Below are positions 29,139-36,900 of a DNA stretch of 39,417 nucleotides, one piece after another. Position 1 is the stretch's first letter. Every line of letters starts with the position of its first letter. This DNA is from Candidatus Rokuibacteriota bacterium (GTDB taxonomy: Bacteria > Methylomirabilota > Methylomirabilia > Rokubacteriales > CSP1-6), in NCBI GenBank assembly GCA_003220315.1, contig QHSA01000154.1, forward strand, positions 1 through 39,417, given 5' to 3'. The notes beneath the pieces were generated by a model. That model saw nothing but the letters and a program-made list of their open reading frames with translations. It had not been told where the DNA came from and made no database searches. Made by a program: the position numbers and the translations under genes.

Positions 29139-32069
29139 GTGAACGACCTCGAGCACGAACTTCGCAAGGTCGTCGCCGGCGACGTGCGGTTCGATCCGGT
29201 CTCCCGCCTGCTGTACTCCACCGACGCGTCCATGTATCAGGTCGAGCCGATCGGCGTCGTGATGCCGCGCGACGCCGACGACGTCCAGGCGGCCGTGGAG
29301 GTGGCGCGGAGGCACGAGGTGGCGCTCCTCCCGCGTGGCGGCGGGACCTCGCTCACGGGCCAGACCGTCAACCGCGCGCTCGTCCTCGACTTCTCCCGCC
29401 ACATGAACCGCGTGCTCGAGGTCGACACCGAGGCGCAGTGGGCGAGGGTCGAGCCCGGGCTCGTCCAGGACGAGCTGAATCACCACGTGCGGCCGATGGG
29501 GTTGCTGTTCGGCCCGGACACGTCGACCTCGAATCGCGCGACGCTCGGCGGAATGCTCGGCAACAACTCGGGGGGCTCGCACTCGATCGCCTACGGGCTG
29601 ACGGTCGACCACGTCGTCGAGGTCACGGCGCTCCTGGCCGACGGGACGCGCGTCGTCTTCGGCGACGTCACGCCCGAGGAGCTCGCGCGGCGGGGCCGGC
29701 TGCCCGGCCTCGAGGGGCAGATCTACCGCGAGGTCGGGCGGATCCGCGACGCGTACGCCGACGAGATCCGCGCGCGCTACCCGCATCACTGGCGACGGGT
29801 GGCCGGCTACAACCTGAACGAGCTCGTGGGCGTCGGGGTCAAGCCGGGGTCCCTGGCGGGCGGCGGCGGAGTCGCCTCCGACCCGAGAGGATCCGCGCGC
29901 GGCCTCAGCATGGCGCGCCTGATCGTCGGCTCCGAGGGCACGCTCCTGACGCTCGTCGAGGCGAAGGTGCGCCTGGTGCGACGGCCCAGGACGACCGCGC
30001 TCGACGTCATCCACTATCGCGACCTCCAGGAGGCGCTCGAGTCCTCGCAGTCCATCCTCGAGACGGGCCCGTACGCGGTCGAGCTCACCGACAAGCTGAT
30101 CCTCGATCTCGCGCGTGACAACATCGAGCAGGCCCAGCGGATGGGCTTCGTCCAGGGCGATCCCGCCGCGATCCTCATCGTGGAGTACGCCGGGGACAGC
30201 GACGCGGAGGTCCGCGCCAAAGTCGCCGAGCTCGAGGCGCGGCGTGCGCGCGAGCGCTTCGGCTACGCCGCGACGCTCGCCTTCGATCCCGCCGAGCAGC
30301 AGTCGATCTGGAAGCTCCGCAAGGCGGGGCTCGGGCTCCTGCTCGGGATGAAGGGCGACAAGAAGCCCATCGCCTTCGTCGAGGACACGGCGGTCCACCC
30401 CAAGCACCTGGCGGAGTTCGTGCCGCGCTTCCGCGAGATCTTCGCCAAGCACGACGTCGTGGGCGCCTACTACGGCCACTGCTCGGTCGGGTGCCTGCAC
30501 ATCCGGCCGGTGATCGACCTCAAGACCCCGCGCGGGCTCGAGCAGGTGCGCGCGATCGCGGACGAGATCACGAGCCTCGTGCTCGAGTTCGGCGGGACGA
30601 TCTCGAGCGAGCACGGCGACGGCCGGGCCCGGAGCCCGTTCCTCGCGCGCATGTACGGGCCACGGCTGATGCGCGCGTTCCGTGAGCTCAAGCGCGCGTT
30701 CGACCCCGAGAACCGCCTGAACCCGGGCAACATCGTCGACGCGCCCGGGATCCTCGAGAACCTCCGCTACGGCGTCGGCGAGCGGGCCTGGGAGCCGACC
30801 ACCCTCCTCGACTTCTCCGGCCAGGGCGGCTTCGCCGCGGCGGTGGAGCTCTGCAACGGCGTCGGCGTCTGCCGCAAGAAGCTCGAGGGCACGATGTGCC
30901 CGTCGTACATGGCGACGAAGGACGAAGAGCACTCGACGCGCGGGCGCGCGAACGCGCTCCGGGCCGTGCTCTCCGGGCGGCTCCCGCCGTCGGAGTTCAC
31001 CGGGCACCGCCTCTACGAAGTCATGGACCTCTGCCTCGAGTGCAAGGGGTGCAAGGCCGAGTGCCCGGCGAACGTGGACATGGCGAAGCTCAAGTACGAG
31101 TTCCTGCACCACTACTACGCCGCGAACGGGCTCCCCCTGCGCAACCGCCTCTTCGGGCGGATCGAGCGGCTGCACCGACTGGGCGCGCACCTGCCGGCCC
31201 TCGTCAACTGGGCCTCGGCCCTCGCGCCGAGCCGCTGGCTGCTCGAGAAGCTCGTCGGCATCGACCGCCGCCGGCCGCTCCCGACGCTCGCCGCGAAACC
31301 GTTCACCGCCTGGTTCGCGCGCCACGCGCCGCCGGTCGCGAGCCCGCGCGGCGAGGTCGTGCTCTTCCACGACACGTTCGTGACCTACAACACGCCCGAG
31401 ATCGGTCGCGCCGCGGTGGAGCTGCTCGAGACCGCCGGGTACCGTGTGGTGCTCGTGGACAAGAAGTGCTGCGGCCGGCCGCTCATCTCGAAGGGCATGC
31501 TCACCGAGGCGCGCGCGCACGCGGCGTGGAACGTGGACCGGCTCGCCCCCCACGCGCGACGGGGCGTGCCGATCGTGGGGCTCGAGCCCTCGTGCCTCCT
31601 GACGTTGCGCGACGAGTCGGTGGATCTCCTCCGCACCGACGACGCACGGACCGTGGCGCGGCACGCCGTCCTGCTCGAAGAGTTCCTCACGCGCGAGCGC
31701 GGGCGCGGCCTCGAGCTCCGGTTCACCGGCGACGGCCGGACGGCGCTCCTGCACGGGCACTGCCACCAGAAAGCGCTCGTCGGCACGGCCCCGACGGTCG
31801 CGGCCCTCCGGTGGGCCGGCTTCCGGGTGGAAGAGGTCGATTCCGGGTGCTGCGGGATGGCGGGCGCGTTCGGCTTCGAGCGCGAGCACTACGACATCTC
31901 TGTCGCGCTCGGCAATCGCCGCCTGGTGCCCGCCGTGAAGGCGGCGCCCGCGGACACCGTGATCGTGGCGCCCGGCGTCTCGTGCCGCCAGCAGATCGCG
32001 CACCTCGCCGGGCGCCGCGCGTTCCACCCCGCCGAAGTCCTCCGGGCCGCGCTATCGCCCTCCTCCTAG
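29139..32069 (+). CDS. FAD-linked oxidase/Fe-S dehydrogenase fusion (YdiJ-type)
   Basis: This 976-residue protein oxidises a 2-hydroxy acid. The N-terminal FAD domain has VALLPRGGGTSLTGQTVN and LGGMLGNNSGGSHSIAYG. The FAD-oxidase C domain has VGAYYGHCSVGCLHIRP and TISSEHGDGRARSP. A ferredoxin segment carries CNGVGVCRKKLEGTMCPSYMAT and CLECKGCKAECPANVDMAK. The C-terminal CCG domains carry DKKCCGRPLISKG and VDSGCCGMAGAFG. This layout and length match E. coli YdiJ (D-2-hydroxyglutarate dehydrogenase type) rather than short LdhD or GlcD. GTG 29139 was chosen since homology starts at LEHELRKVVAG and TATAAT lies 7 bp upstream. Confidence 0.92.
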   Translation: MNDLEHELRKVVAGDVRFDPVSRLLYSTDASMYQVEPIGVVMPRDADDVQAAVEVARRHEVALLPRGGGTSLTGQTVNRALVLDFSRHMNRVLEVDTEAQWARVEPGLVQDELNHHVRPMGLLFGPDTSTSNRATLGGMLGNNSGGSHSIAYGLTVDHVVEVTALLADGTRVVFGDVTPEELARRGRLPGLEGQIYREVGRIRDAYADEIRARYPHHWRRVAGYNLNELVGVGVKPGSLAGGGGVASDPRGSARGLSMARLIVGSEGTLLTLVEAKVRLVRRPRTTALDVIHYRDLQEALESSQSILETGPYAVELTDKLILDLARDNIEQAQRMGFVQGDPAAILIVEYAGDSDAEVRAKVAELEARRARERFGYAATLAFDPAEQQSIWKLRKAGLGLLLGMKGDKKPIAFVEDTAVHPKHLAEFVPRFREIFAKHDVVGAYYGHCSVGCLHIRPVIDLKTPRGLEQVRAIADEITSLVLEFGGTISSEHGDGRARSPFLARMYGPRLMRAFRELKRAFDPENRLNPGNIVDAPGILENLRYGVGERAWEPTTLLDFSGQGGFAAAVELCNGVGVCRKKLEGTMCPSYMATKDEEHSTRGRANALRAVLSGRLPPSEFTGHRLYEVMDLCLECKGCKAECPANVDMAKLKYEFLHHYYAANGLPLRNRLFGRIERLHRLGAHLPALVNWASALAPSRWLLEKLVGIDRRRPLPTLAAKPFTAWFARHAPPVASPRGEVVLFHDTFVTYNTPEIGRAAVELLETAGYRVVLVDKKCCGRPLISKGMLTEARAHAAWNVDRLAPHARRGVPIVGLEPSCLLTLRDESVDLLRTDDARTVARHAVLLEEFLTRERGRGLELRFTGDGRTALLHGHCHQKALVGTAPTVAALRWAGFRVEEVDSGCCGMAGAFGFEREHYDISVALGNRRLVPAVKAAPADTVIVAPGVSCRQQIAHLAGRRAFHPAEVLRAALSPSS

Positions 32070-32788
32070 GCTCCGCCCTCGCCGTTCTCGTCGCCGCGTT
32101 CGTGAAGGGGGCCATCGGCTTCGGCTTTCCCACGCTCGGCACGCCGCTCCTGGCGCTCTTCCTCGATGTGAAGACGGCGGTCGCGGTCCTGGTCGTCCCG
32201 AACCTCGTGATGGACGGGATCCAGGCGCGTCGGCGGGGCGGGCTCGCGGCGACGGTCCGGCGCCTGCGGCCGTTGCTCCTCTCCGGCGCCGCCGGGACCG
32301 TCCTCGGCACGGCGGCGCTGGCGGAGCTCGGTGCGCAGACCGTGACGCTCGCGCTCGGCGGCTTCGTGGTGCTGTTCGTGATCCTGAACGCGATGCGCGT
32401 GTCGCCGCGGGTGGCGCCGTCGTGGGAGCGATGGCTGTCGGCGCCCGTCGGGCTCGTCGCGGGCGTCGTGGGCGGCGTCACGAACGTCCCGAGCCTGCCG
32501 CTGATCCTCTACTTCTACGCGCTCGGCATGGAGAAGGACGAGTTCGTCCGCTCGATCGCCGTGACGTTCCTCGCCTACAAGCTCGTCCAGCTCGTCTCGC
32601 TCGTGACGGTCGGCCTCCTCGACGGGCGGCTCTTCGGCGCCTCGCTCGCGCTCACGGCGGTGGCCGTGGGCGCGTTTGCGCTCGGGCTCCGGGTGCAGGA
32701 CCGGCTCGACGCGCGCGCGTTCAACCGTGCCGTGCTCGTGTTCCTGAGCGCGATCGGCGTGTGGCTGGTGGTCCGCGCGCTGCGCTGA
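31982..32788 (+). CDS. TauE/SafE-family membrane transporter (start uncertain)
   Basis: This is a polytopic inner-membrane protein with about seven or eight hydrophobic segments, of the TauE/SafE family linked to sulfite or organic anion export. Diagnostic blocks are FVKGAIGFGFPTLGTPLLALFLDVKTAVAV and VGLVAGVVGGVTNVPSLPLILYFYALG. The start is a problem. The first membrane helix (IALLLGSALAVLVAAF) begins near 32054 at an ATC codon, and the nearest legal starts are GTG 31982, overlapping the dehydrogenase gene by 88 bp with an Arg/Pro-rich leader, or GTG 32102, which cuts into the helix. I give 31982 as the limit; a non-canonical ATC start is possible. Confidence 0.85.
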   Translation: MPPADRAPRRAPRVPPRRSPPGRAIALLLGSALAVLVAAFVKGAIGFGFPTLGTPLLALFLDVKTAVAVLVVPNLVMDGIQARRRGGLAATVRRLRPLLLSGAAGTVLGTAALAELGAQTVTLALGGFVVLFVILNAMRVSPRVAPSWERWLSAPVGLVAGVVGGVTNVPSLPLILYFYALGMEKDEFVRSIAVTFLAYKLVQLVSLVTVGLLDGRLFGASLALTAVAVGAFALGLRVQDRLDARAFNRAVLVFLSAIGVWLVVRALR

Positions 32789-32824
32789 CCCGCGTGACGC
32801 CCGGGCGCGCTGCGCCGGCGCGCG

Positions 32825-33319
32825 CTATACCGTCGCGCCGGAGAGGAGGGTGAAGATGCGCCGGATCAGCTGCTCGTGATCCTCGATGTTGTGGCGGAAG
32901 ATCCGAAGCTCCTTGAGCTCGGCGATGTCCACCGTGCGGATGGGCTCGCCGGTGCGGAGGGCCGCGAGGGAGAGGGCCTGGAAGCACGAGCGGCCCGTCT
33001 CCGGGCGCTCGGTGACGAGCACGAAGTAGAGCGTGGGCCAGTGGCGTCGGGCCATGAAGAACGCCGACCGCTCGCCCCGCTGATTCTCGACGGAGACGAA
33101 CTGCTCGATGGATGGCCGGTACTTCACCTCGACGAGGAACTCGCCGTCGGAGGCGCGCCCCGGCGCCGGCGACACGAGGAAGTCGGGCGAGAAGTCCTCA
33201 CGGCCGAAGCGGAGCGGCAGCGCCTCCTGGCGGTACGGGCGCACCTCGTAGCGCGCGCGGCGGAAAATGGACTCGACGAGGGCCTCGGCAATCCGGCTCT
33301 TCGCCTCGAGCAGATCCAC
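32825..33319 (-). CDS. Stand-alone PD-(D/E)XK nuclease-fold protein
   Basis: This 164-residue protein has a restriction-endonuclease-like motif set: E17 in the first helix (AEALVESIFRRA), FSPDFLVSP (D46) and EFLVEVKYRP (E64-V-K66), in order and with normal spacing. These are the metal-binding and catalytic positions of PD-(D/E)XK nucleases. The C-terminal half (RSAFFMARRHWPTLYFVLVTERP) fits the remaining strands. No methyltransferase, helicase or other defence partner is adjacent. The start is GTG 33319, seven bases after GGAGG, with a possible -10 TATAGT at 33378-33373. A GC-rich inverted repeat (32805-32823) separates it from the convergent TauE gene. Function unknown. Confidence 0.7.
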   Translation of the reverse strand: MDLLEAKSRIAEALVESIFRRARYEVRPYRQEALPLRFGREDFSPDFLVSPAPGRASDGEFLVEVKYRPSIEQFVSVENQRGERSAFFMARRHWPTLYFVLVTERPETGRSCFQALSLAALRTGEPIRTVDIAELKELRIFRHNIEDHEQLIRRIFTLLSGATV

Positions 33320-33368
33320 TGTTTTGCCTCCGGGACACGCGACCTCACGTCGATGCGACGCACGCCCA

Positions 33369-34034
33369 TCATACTATAGCGAGGAACCGGGCCGGCGCGC
33401 CCTCCGTGCCCGCGATCTTGTAGAAGGGGGCCGCGAACTCGACCCGTCGGCGCGGGAGCGCGCCGAGGTTCGTCAAGCCCTCCAGGATGACCACCCCCGC
33501 GCCGAGGATCACGCGGTGCATCGGGAAGTCCTCGGAGGTGAAGTCGGGCAGACGCGCGCAGTACTCCTCGAAGAAGTCGAAGCCGATGGTCTTCGCCCCC
33601 CTGGCGACGAGCCACTCCGCCGACTCCGGCGGGAACCAGGGTGACTGGACGAAGTAGTCGGGCCACCTGCCGTACATCCGGTCGGTCCAGTCGGTGCGGA
33701 GCAGGACGATGTCGCCCCGCCGTACGTCGTCGGCGCCGCCGCGCCGGAGATCGTCGATCGTGATCGCGTGGTTCGGGCCGACGAAGGAGAGGTCGACGAC
33801 GATCGCCTCGCCCATCACCTGGTCGAGGGAGATCTCCGCCGTGGTGATCCCATCCTTGAAGACGTGCAGGGGCGAGTCGATGTGGGCGCCCGTGTGCAGG
33901 CTCTGCCGCACGCTCGAGACCTGCCAGAAGCCGGGGCCGCGGCGGTGGGGCGTGATCTCGAGCCGCAGGTTGGTGGACGGCGGGCTGAGCGTCCGATCGT
34001 CCACGGTCACGGAGAGGTCGATGTAGCGCTTCAT
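33369..34034 (-). CDS. Cyclase-family metal hydrolase (kynurenine formamidase-like)
   Basis: This 221-residue protein is a cyclase-fold hydrolase (KynB/Cyclase family). The metal-binding motif is SLHTGAHIDSPLHVF, matching HxGTHxDxPxH. Other family blocks are IDLSVTVDD at the start, GDIVLLRTDW, KTIGFDFFEEY (commonly GIDxxS; here FDFFEE, unusual) and HRVILGAGVVILEGLTNL. Members hydrolyse amides or cyclic intermediates such as N-formylkynurenine, isatin or cyclic imides. The FDFFEE variant suggests a different substrate from KynB. It is divergent from the solute-binding protein at 34212 across 177 bp, where I see no convincing promoter. Confidence 0.88.
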   Translation of the reverse strand: MKRYIDLSVTVDDRTLSPPSTNLRLEITPHRRGPGFWQVSSVRQSLHTGAHIDSPLHVFKDGITTAEISLDQVMGEAIVVDLSFVGPNHAITIDDLRRGGADDVRRGDIVLLRTDWTDRMYGRWPDYFVQSPWFPPESAEWLVARGAKTIGFDFFEEYCARLPDFTSEDFPMHRVILGAGVVILEGLTNLGALPRRRVEFAAPFYKIAGTEGAPARFLAIV

Positions 34035-34211
34035 GGGCGCGGGTCCTCCTGGCGGCCCAGCCGCCGTGCGTGCATGCGCGCTCGGCTCGAAGGCCCTAGG
34101 CTAGCATTGGCCGGAGCACCTGTGCTATGTCTCTCGCGTCCGCGCTCCGTCGCGCAAGCGAACCTTCCCCAGGCCACCGGCGCCTGAGCCCTGGGAGACG
34201 AGGAGATCACG

Positions 34212-35456
34212 ATGCGAATGAGACCCGGGATGGTGGTCGTCGCGCTGGCCGCTCAGGCGCTGCTCCTCGCTGGCGAGCGCCCGACGTGGGCGCAGCGGGG
34301 CCCCATCAAGGTCGCGCTCCTGGTGCCCACGACCGGGCCGCTCTCCGCCAACGGCAAGGATATGGTCAACGGCCTCGAGCTCTTCTTCGAGGAGCAGAAG
34401 TACCGGCTGGCCGGACGGGAGATCAAGCTCATCGTCGAGGACGACGAGGGCAAGCCCGCCACTGGCCTCACCAAGGCGCGCGGCCTCGTCGAGGGGCAGG
34501 CCGTGCACTTGCTCATGGGCCCGCTGAGCGCCGCCGTCGGCTACGCCATCGCGCCCTACCTGGACGGCAAGAAGGTCCCGACGATCTTTCCGATCGTCTC
34601 GTCAGAAGACATCACCCAGCGAAAGCGTAGCCCCTACATCGTGCGCACCGGCTGGACGAGCGCCCAGCCGATGCACCCGTTCGGCACGTGGGTCTACGAG
34701 AACCTCAAGTACCGGAAGATCGCGATGATCGGCTACGACTTCGCCTTCGGCTGGGAGGTCGCGGCGGGCTTCCACCGGACCTTCGAGGACGCGGGCGGCC
34801 AGATCGTCCAGAAGCTCTGGCCACCGCTCAACACGCCCGACTTCGCCCCGTACATCGCCCAGCTCCGCCGCGACGTGGACGCCGTGTGGTGCGTGTTCTC
34901 CGGCGCCGACGCCCTGCGCTTCAGCAAGCAGTACGCCGAGGCCGGCCTCAGGGAGCGGCTGCCGCTCATCGGCAACGGAACGTTCACCGACGAGCACGTG
35001 CTCCGAACGATGGGCGACGAGGTGCTTGGCGTGATCACCGCCCATCAGTACTCGGCGGCGCTCCAGACCCCGGCCAACAGGAAATTCGTCGCCGCCTACG
35101 AGGCCAAGTTCAGGCAGGTGCCCTCGTACTACTCGGAGGGCACGTACGTGGCGGGCATCGCGCTGAAGGCGGCGCTGGAGGCCACCGGAGGCGACATCGA
35201 GAACGTCGACAAGTTCCTCGGGGCGCTTCGCCGCGCGGATCTCTCCGACGCCCCGCGCGGCGCCGTCCGGTTCGACGACTTCGGCAACCCGATTCAGAAC
35301 ATCTACGTGCGCAGGGTCGAGAAGGCGGGCGGCCGCCTCCAGAACACGGTGATCCACACCTTCCCGAGCGTCTCCCAGTTCTGGACGTACAAGCCCGAGG
35401 AGTACCTGAAAAATCCCGTGTACTCGCGCGACTACCCGCCGTGCAGGCACTGCTGA
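34212..35456 (+). CDS. ABC transporter solute-binding protein, branched-chain amino-acid type
   Basis: This 414-residue periplasmic protein is of the Leu/Ile/Val-binding (Peripla_BP_6) family. A signal peptide (VVVALAAQALLLAGERPTWAQ) precedes IKVALLVPTTGPLSANGKDMVNGLELFFEE. Lobe motifs IKLIVEDDEGKPATGLTKARGLV and IAMIGYDFAFGWEVAAGF are typical, as is YYSEGTYVAGIALKAALEATGGD. No permease or ATPase genes follow, so this is an orphan binding protein that must use a transporter encoded elsewhere. The ligand is probably an organic acid, amide or amino acid, and the neighbouring hydrolase and dehydrogenase suggest small-acid catabolism. GAGGAG precedes ATG 34212. Confidence 0.92.
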   Translation: MRMRPGMVVVALAAQALLLAGERPTWAQRGPIKVALLVPTTGPLSANGKDMVNGLELFFEEQKYRLAGREIKLIVEDDEGKPATGLTKARGLVEGQAVHLLMGPLSAAVGYAIAPYLDGKKVPTIFPIVSSEDITQRKRSPYIVRTGWTSAQPMHPFGTWVYENLKYRKIAMIGYDFAFGWEVAAGFHRTFEDAGGQIVQKLWPPLNTPDFAPYIAQLRRDVDAVWCVFSGADALRFSKQYAEAGLRERLPLIGNGTFTDEHVLRTMGDEVLGVITAHQYSAALQTPANRKFVAAYEAKFRQVPSYYSEGTYVAGIALKAALEATGGDIENVDKFLGALRRADLSDAPRGAVRFDDFGNPIQNIYVRRVEKAGGRLQNTVIHTFPSVSQFWTYKPEEYLKNPVYSRDYPPCRHC

Positions 35457-35467
35457 TGGTCGTGCGA

Positions 35468-35494
35468 GCCGAGCGGCGGCCGCGGAGGCTCGGC
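35468..35494. terminator. Hairpin after the solute-binding protein gene
   Basis: GCCGAGC and GCTCGGC pair perfectly across a 13-nt GC-rich loop, starting 12 bp after the stop codon. No T-run follows, so it may stabilise mRNA rather than terminate. Confidence 0.3.
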
Positions 35495-35549
35495 GACGCG
35501 CGCCGCGAGGCGAGTCGGTGAACCTGTCCGCGCGGGAGGGAGCGCAGGG

Positions 35550-36425
35550 ATGACGACGGTCGGCGTCGTCGGGCTGGGCCTGCTCGGCTCGGCGGTGGCG
35601 GCGCGCCTGCGCGCCGGCGGCCACGTCGTCGTCGGCTACGACGTCGTCGCCGAGAAGGTGCAGGCGCTCGTGGCGGTGGGCGGGCGCGCCGCGCCGACCG
35701 CCGAAGCGGTCGCGGAGGCGGCGGAGGCGGTGTGCGTCGTCCTGCCGTCCCTCGCGTCGGTCGACGAGGTCGTGCTCGGGTCGCGCGGCCTCGCGGCGTC
35801 GGGCCCGCCCGGGCGGACCATCATCCAGATGAGCACCATCTCGCCCGCGCTCACCGAACGCCTGGCGCGCGAGGTCACGGCGAAGGGGCTCGCGTTCCTG
35901 GACGCTCCGATCAGCGGGACGAGCGCGATGGTGGCGCGCGGCGAGGGGATCGTGTTGGTCGGCGGCGAGCGCGGCGTGTTCGACCGCTGGCGCCCCCTGC
36001 TCGAGACCATCCTGCCGTCCGCCGTCTTCATCGGTCGCGCGGGGCAGGCGATGCTCCTCAAGCTCGTGGCGAACCTCCTGGTCGCGCTCCACAGCGCGGC
36101 CGCGGCCGAGGCGCTCCTGATGGCTCGGGCGGCCGGGCTCGACCTCGGGCTCGTGCTCGACGTGCTCTGCCGGAGCGCCGCGAGCTCGCGCATGCTCGAG
36201 GTGCGCGGCCCGCTGATCGCGCGGGCGGAGTTCCCGCCCCAGATGAAGCTCGACCTCTTCATGAAGGACCTGCACCTCATCCAGGAGGCCGCCCGGCGTG
36301 TCGGCGCCCCGCTCCCGCTGACCGACGTCGCCGAGCGCCTCTATGCCGTCGCGATGGAGGCGGGACACGGCGGCGCGGATCTCAGCGTGGTCGTCAAGGC
36401 CTTCGAGGGGCTCAGGCGGATCTGA
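35550..36425 (+). CDS. NAD(P)-dependent 3-hydroxyisobutyrate dehydrogenase-family protein
   Basis: This 291-residue beta-hydroxyacid dehydrogenase family member has the Rossmann motif VGVVGLGLLGSAVAARL at the N-terminus and YDVVAEKV at the end of the second strand. The substrate-binding motif DAPISGTSAMVARGEGIVLVGG replaces the commoner DAPVSGG form. The catalytic Lys is K171 (AMLLKLVANLLV), and the C-terminal helical domain includes MKLDLFMKDLHLIQEA. Likely substrates are 3-hydroxyisobutyrate, tartronate semialdehyde or related short hydroxyacids. GGGAGGGAG precedes ATG 35550. Its 3' end overlaps the convergent DinB gene by 14 bp. Confidence 0.92.
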   Translation: MTTVGVVGLGLLGSAVAARLRAGGHVVVGYDVVAEKVQALVAVGGRAAPTAEAVAEAAEAVCVVLPSLASVDEVVLGSRGLAASGPPGRTIIQMSTISPALTERLAREVTAKGLAFLDAPISGTSAMVARGEGIVLVGGERGVFDRWRPLLETILPSAVFIGRAGQAMLLKLVANLLVALHSAAAAEALLMARAAGLDLGLVLDVLCRSAASSRMLEVRGPLIARAEFPPQMKLDLFMKDLHLIQEAARRVGAPLPLTDVAERLYAVAMEAGHGGADLSVVVKAFEGLRRI

Positions 36426-36900
36426 CCGCGAGGTCGCGCGTCAGCCGGAGCTCGCCCAGATGGAGGGCGGCGTGCCGGATGCTCTCCACCAGGGCGTCAC
36501 GGCGGGAGATCTCGTGCGGCGGGCCCGTGCCCCAGAGCGCTTGCGGCGGCACGAACCGCCGGTCGAGCTCCGAGGGTCCGAGCGTGGCAAGCGCCGCGCT
36601 GATCTCACGCGAGAGCTGCTGTACGGCGGCGATGAGGGCGACGGCGTCGGCGCCGGAGACGGCAAACTCCGCCGCCCGGTCGCGCTCGACCTCTCGGCCG
36701 CACCCGAACCCGAGCGCGTACACGCGCGTGCTCCCTAGCACGTGGCCGGCGACGGCGGCGAGGCTGTTCGACGCCTCCGTCGCGGGACGCCACGTGAGCT
36801 GCGCCGCGGTCAGGCCGTCGAGGGCGGCGCAGACCTGGTCGAGGACCCAGCCGAGCTCGCGCGCGTAGGTCTCGATCTCCGCGTGCACGCGTGCGGTCAC
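36412..36900 (-). CDS. DinB-family metalloprotein
   Basis: This 162-residue four-helix-bundle protein is of the DinB/YfiT type. The three metal-binding histidines are in place: H53 (VAGHVLGSTRVYALG), H143 and H147 (SIRHAALHLGELRLTRDL). Relatives include thiol-dependent S-transferases, such as mycothiol or bacillithiol enzymes, and metal-dependent hydrolases; which applies here is unknown. The start is GTG 36900, overlapping the dctM stop (GTGA), so it is the last gene of the TRAP operon. The ORF track buries it inside a 957-codon shadow frame. Confidence 0.85.
   Translation of the reverse strand: MTARVHAEIETYARELGWVLDQVCAALDGLTAAQLTWRPATEASNSLAAVAGHVLGSTRVYALGFGCGREVERDRAAEFAVSGADAVALIAAVQQLSREISAALATLGPSELDRRFVPPQALWGTGPPHEISRRDALVESIRHAALHLGELRLTRDLAVRSA

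Noticed and set aside
28614-32027. 1137-codon minus-strand open frame
   Set aside because: Only the last 168 codons (TlpA-like, from GTG 29120) show homology. The rest mirrors the YdiJ-type gene.
32825-33319. Part of a restriction-modification or other defence island
   Set aside because: No methyltransferase, helicase, ATPase or other defence gene adjoins the PD-(D/E)XK protein; the neighbours are metabolic.
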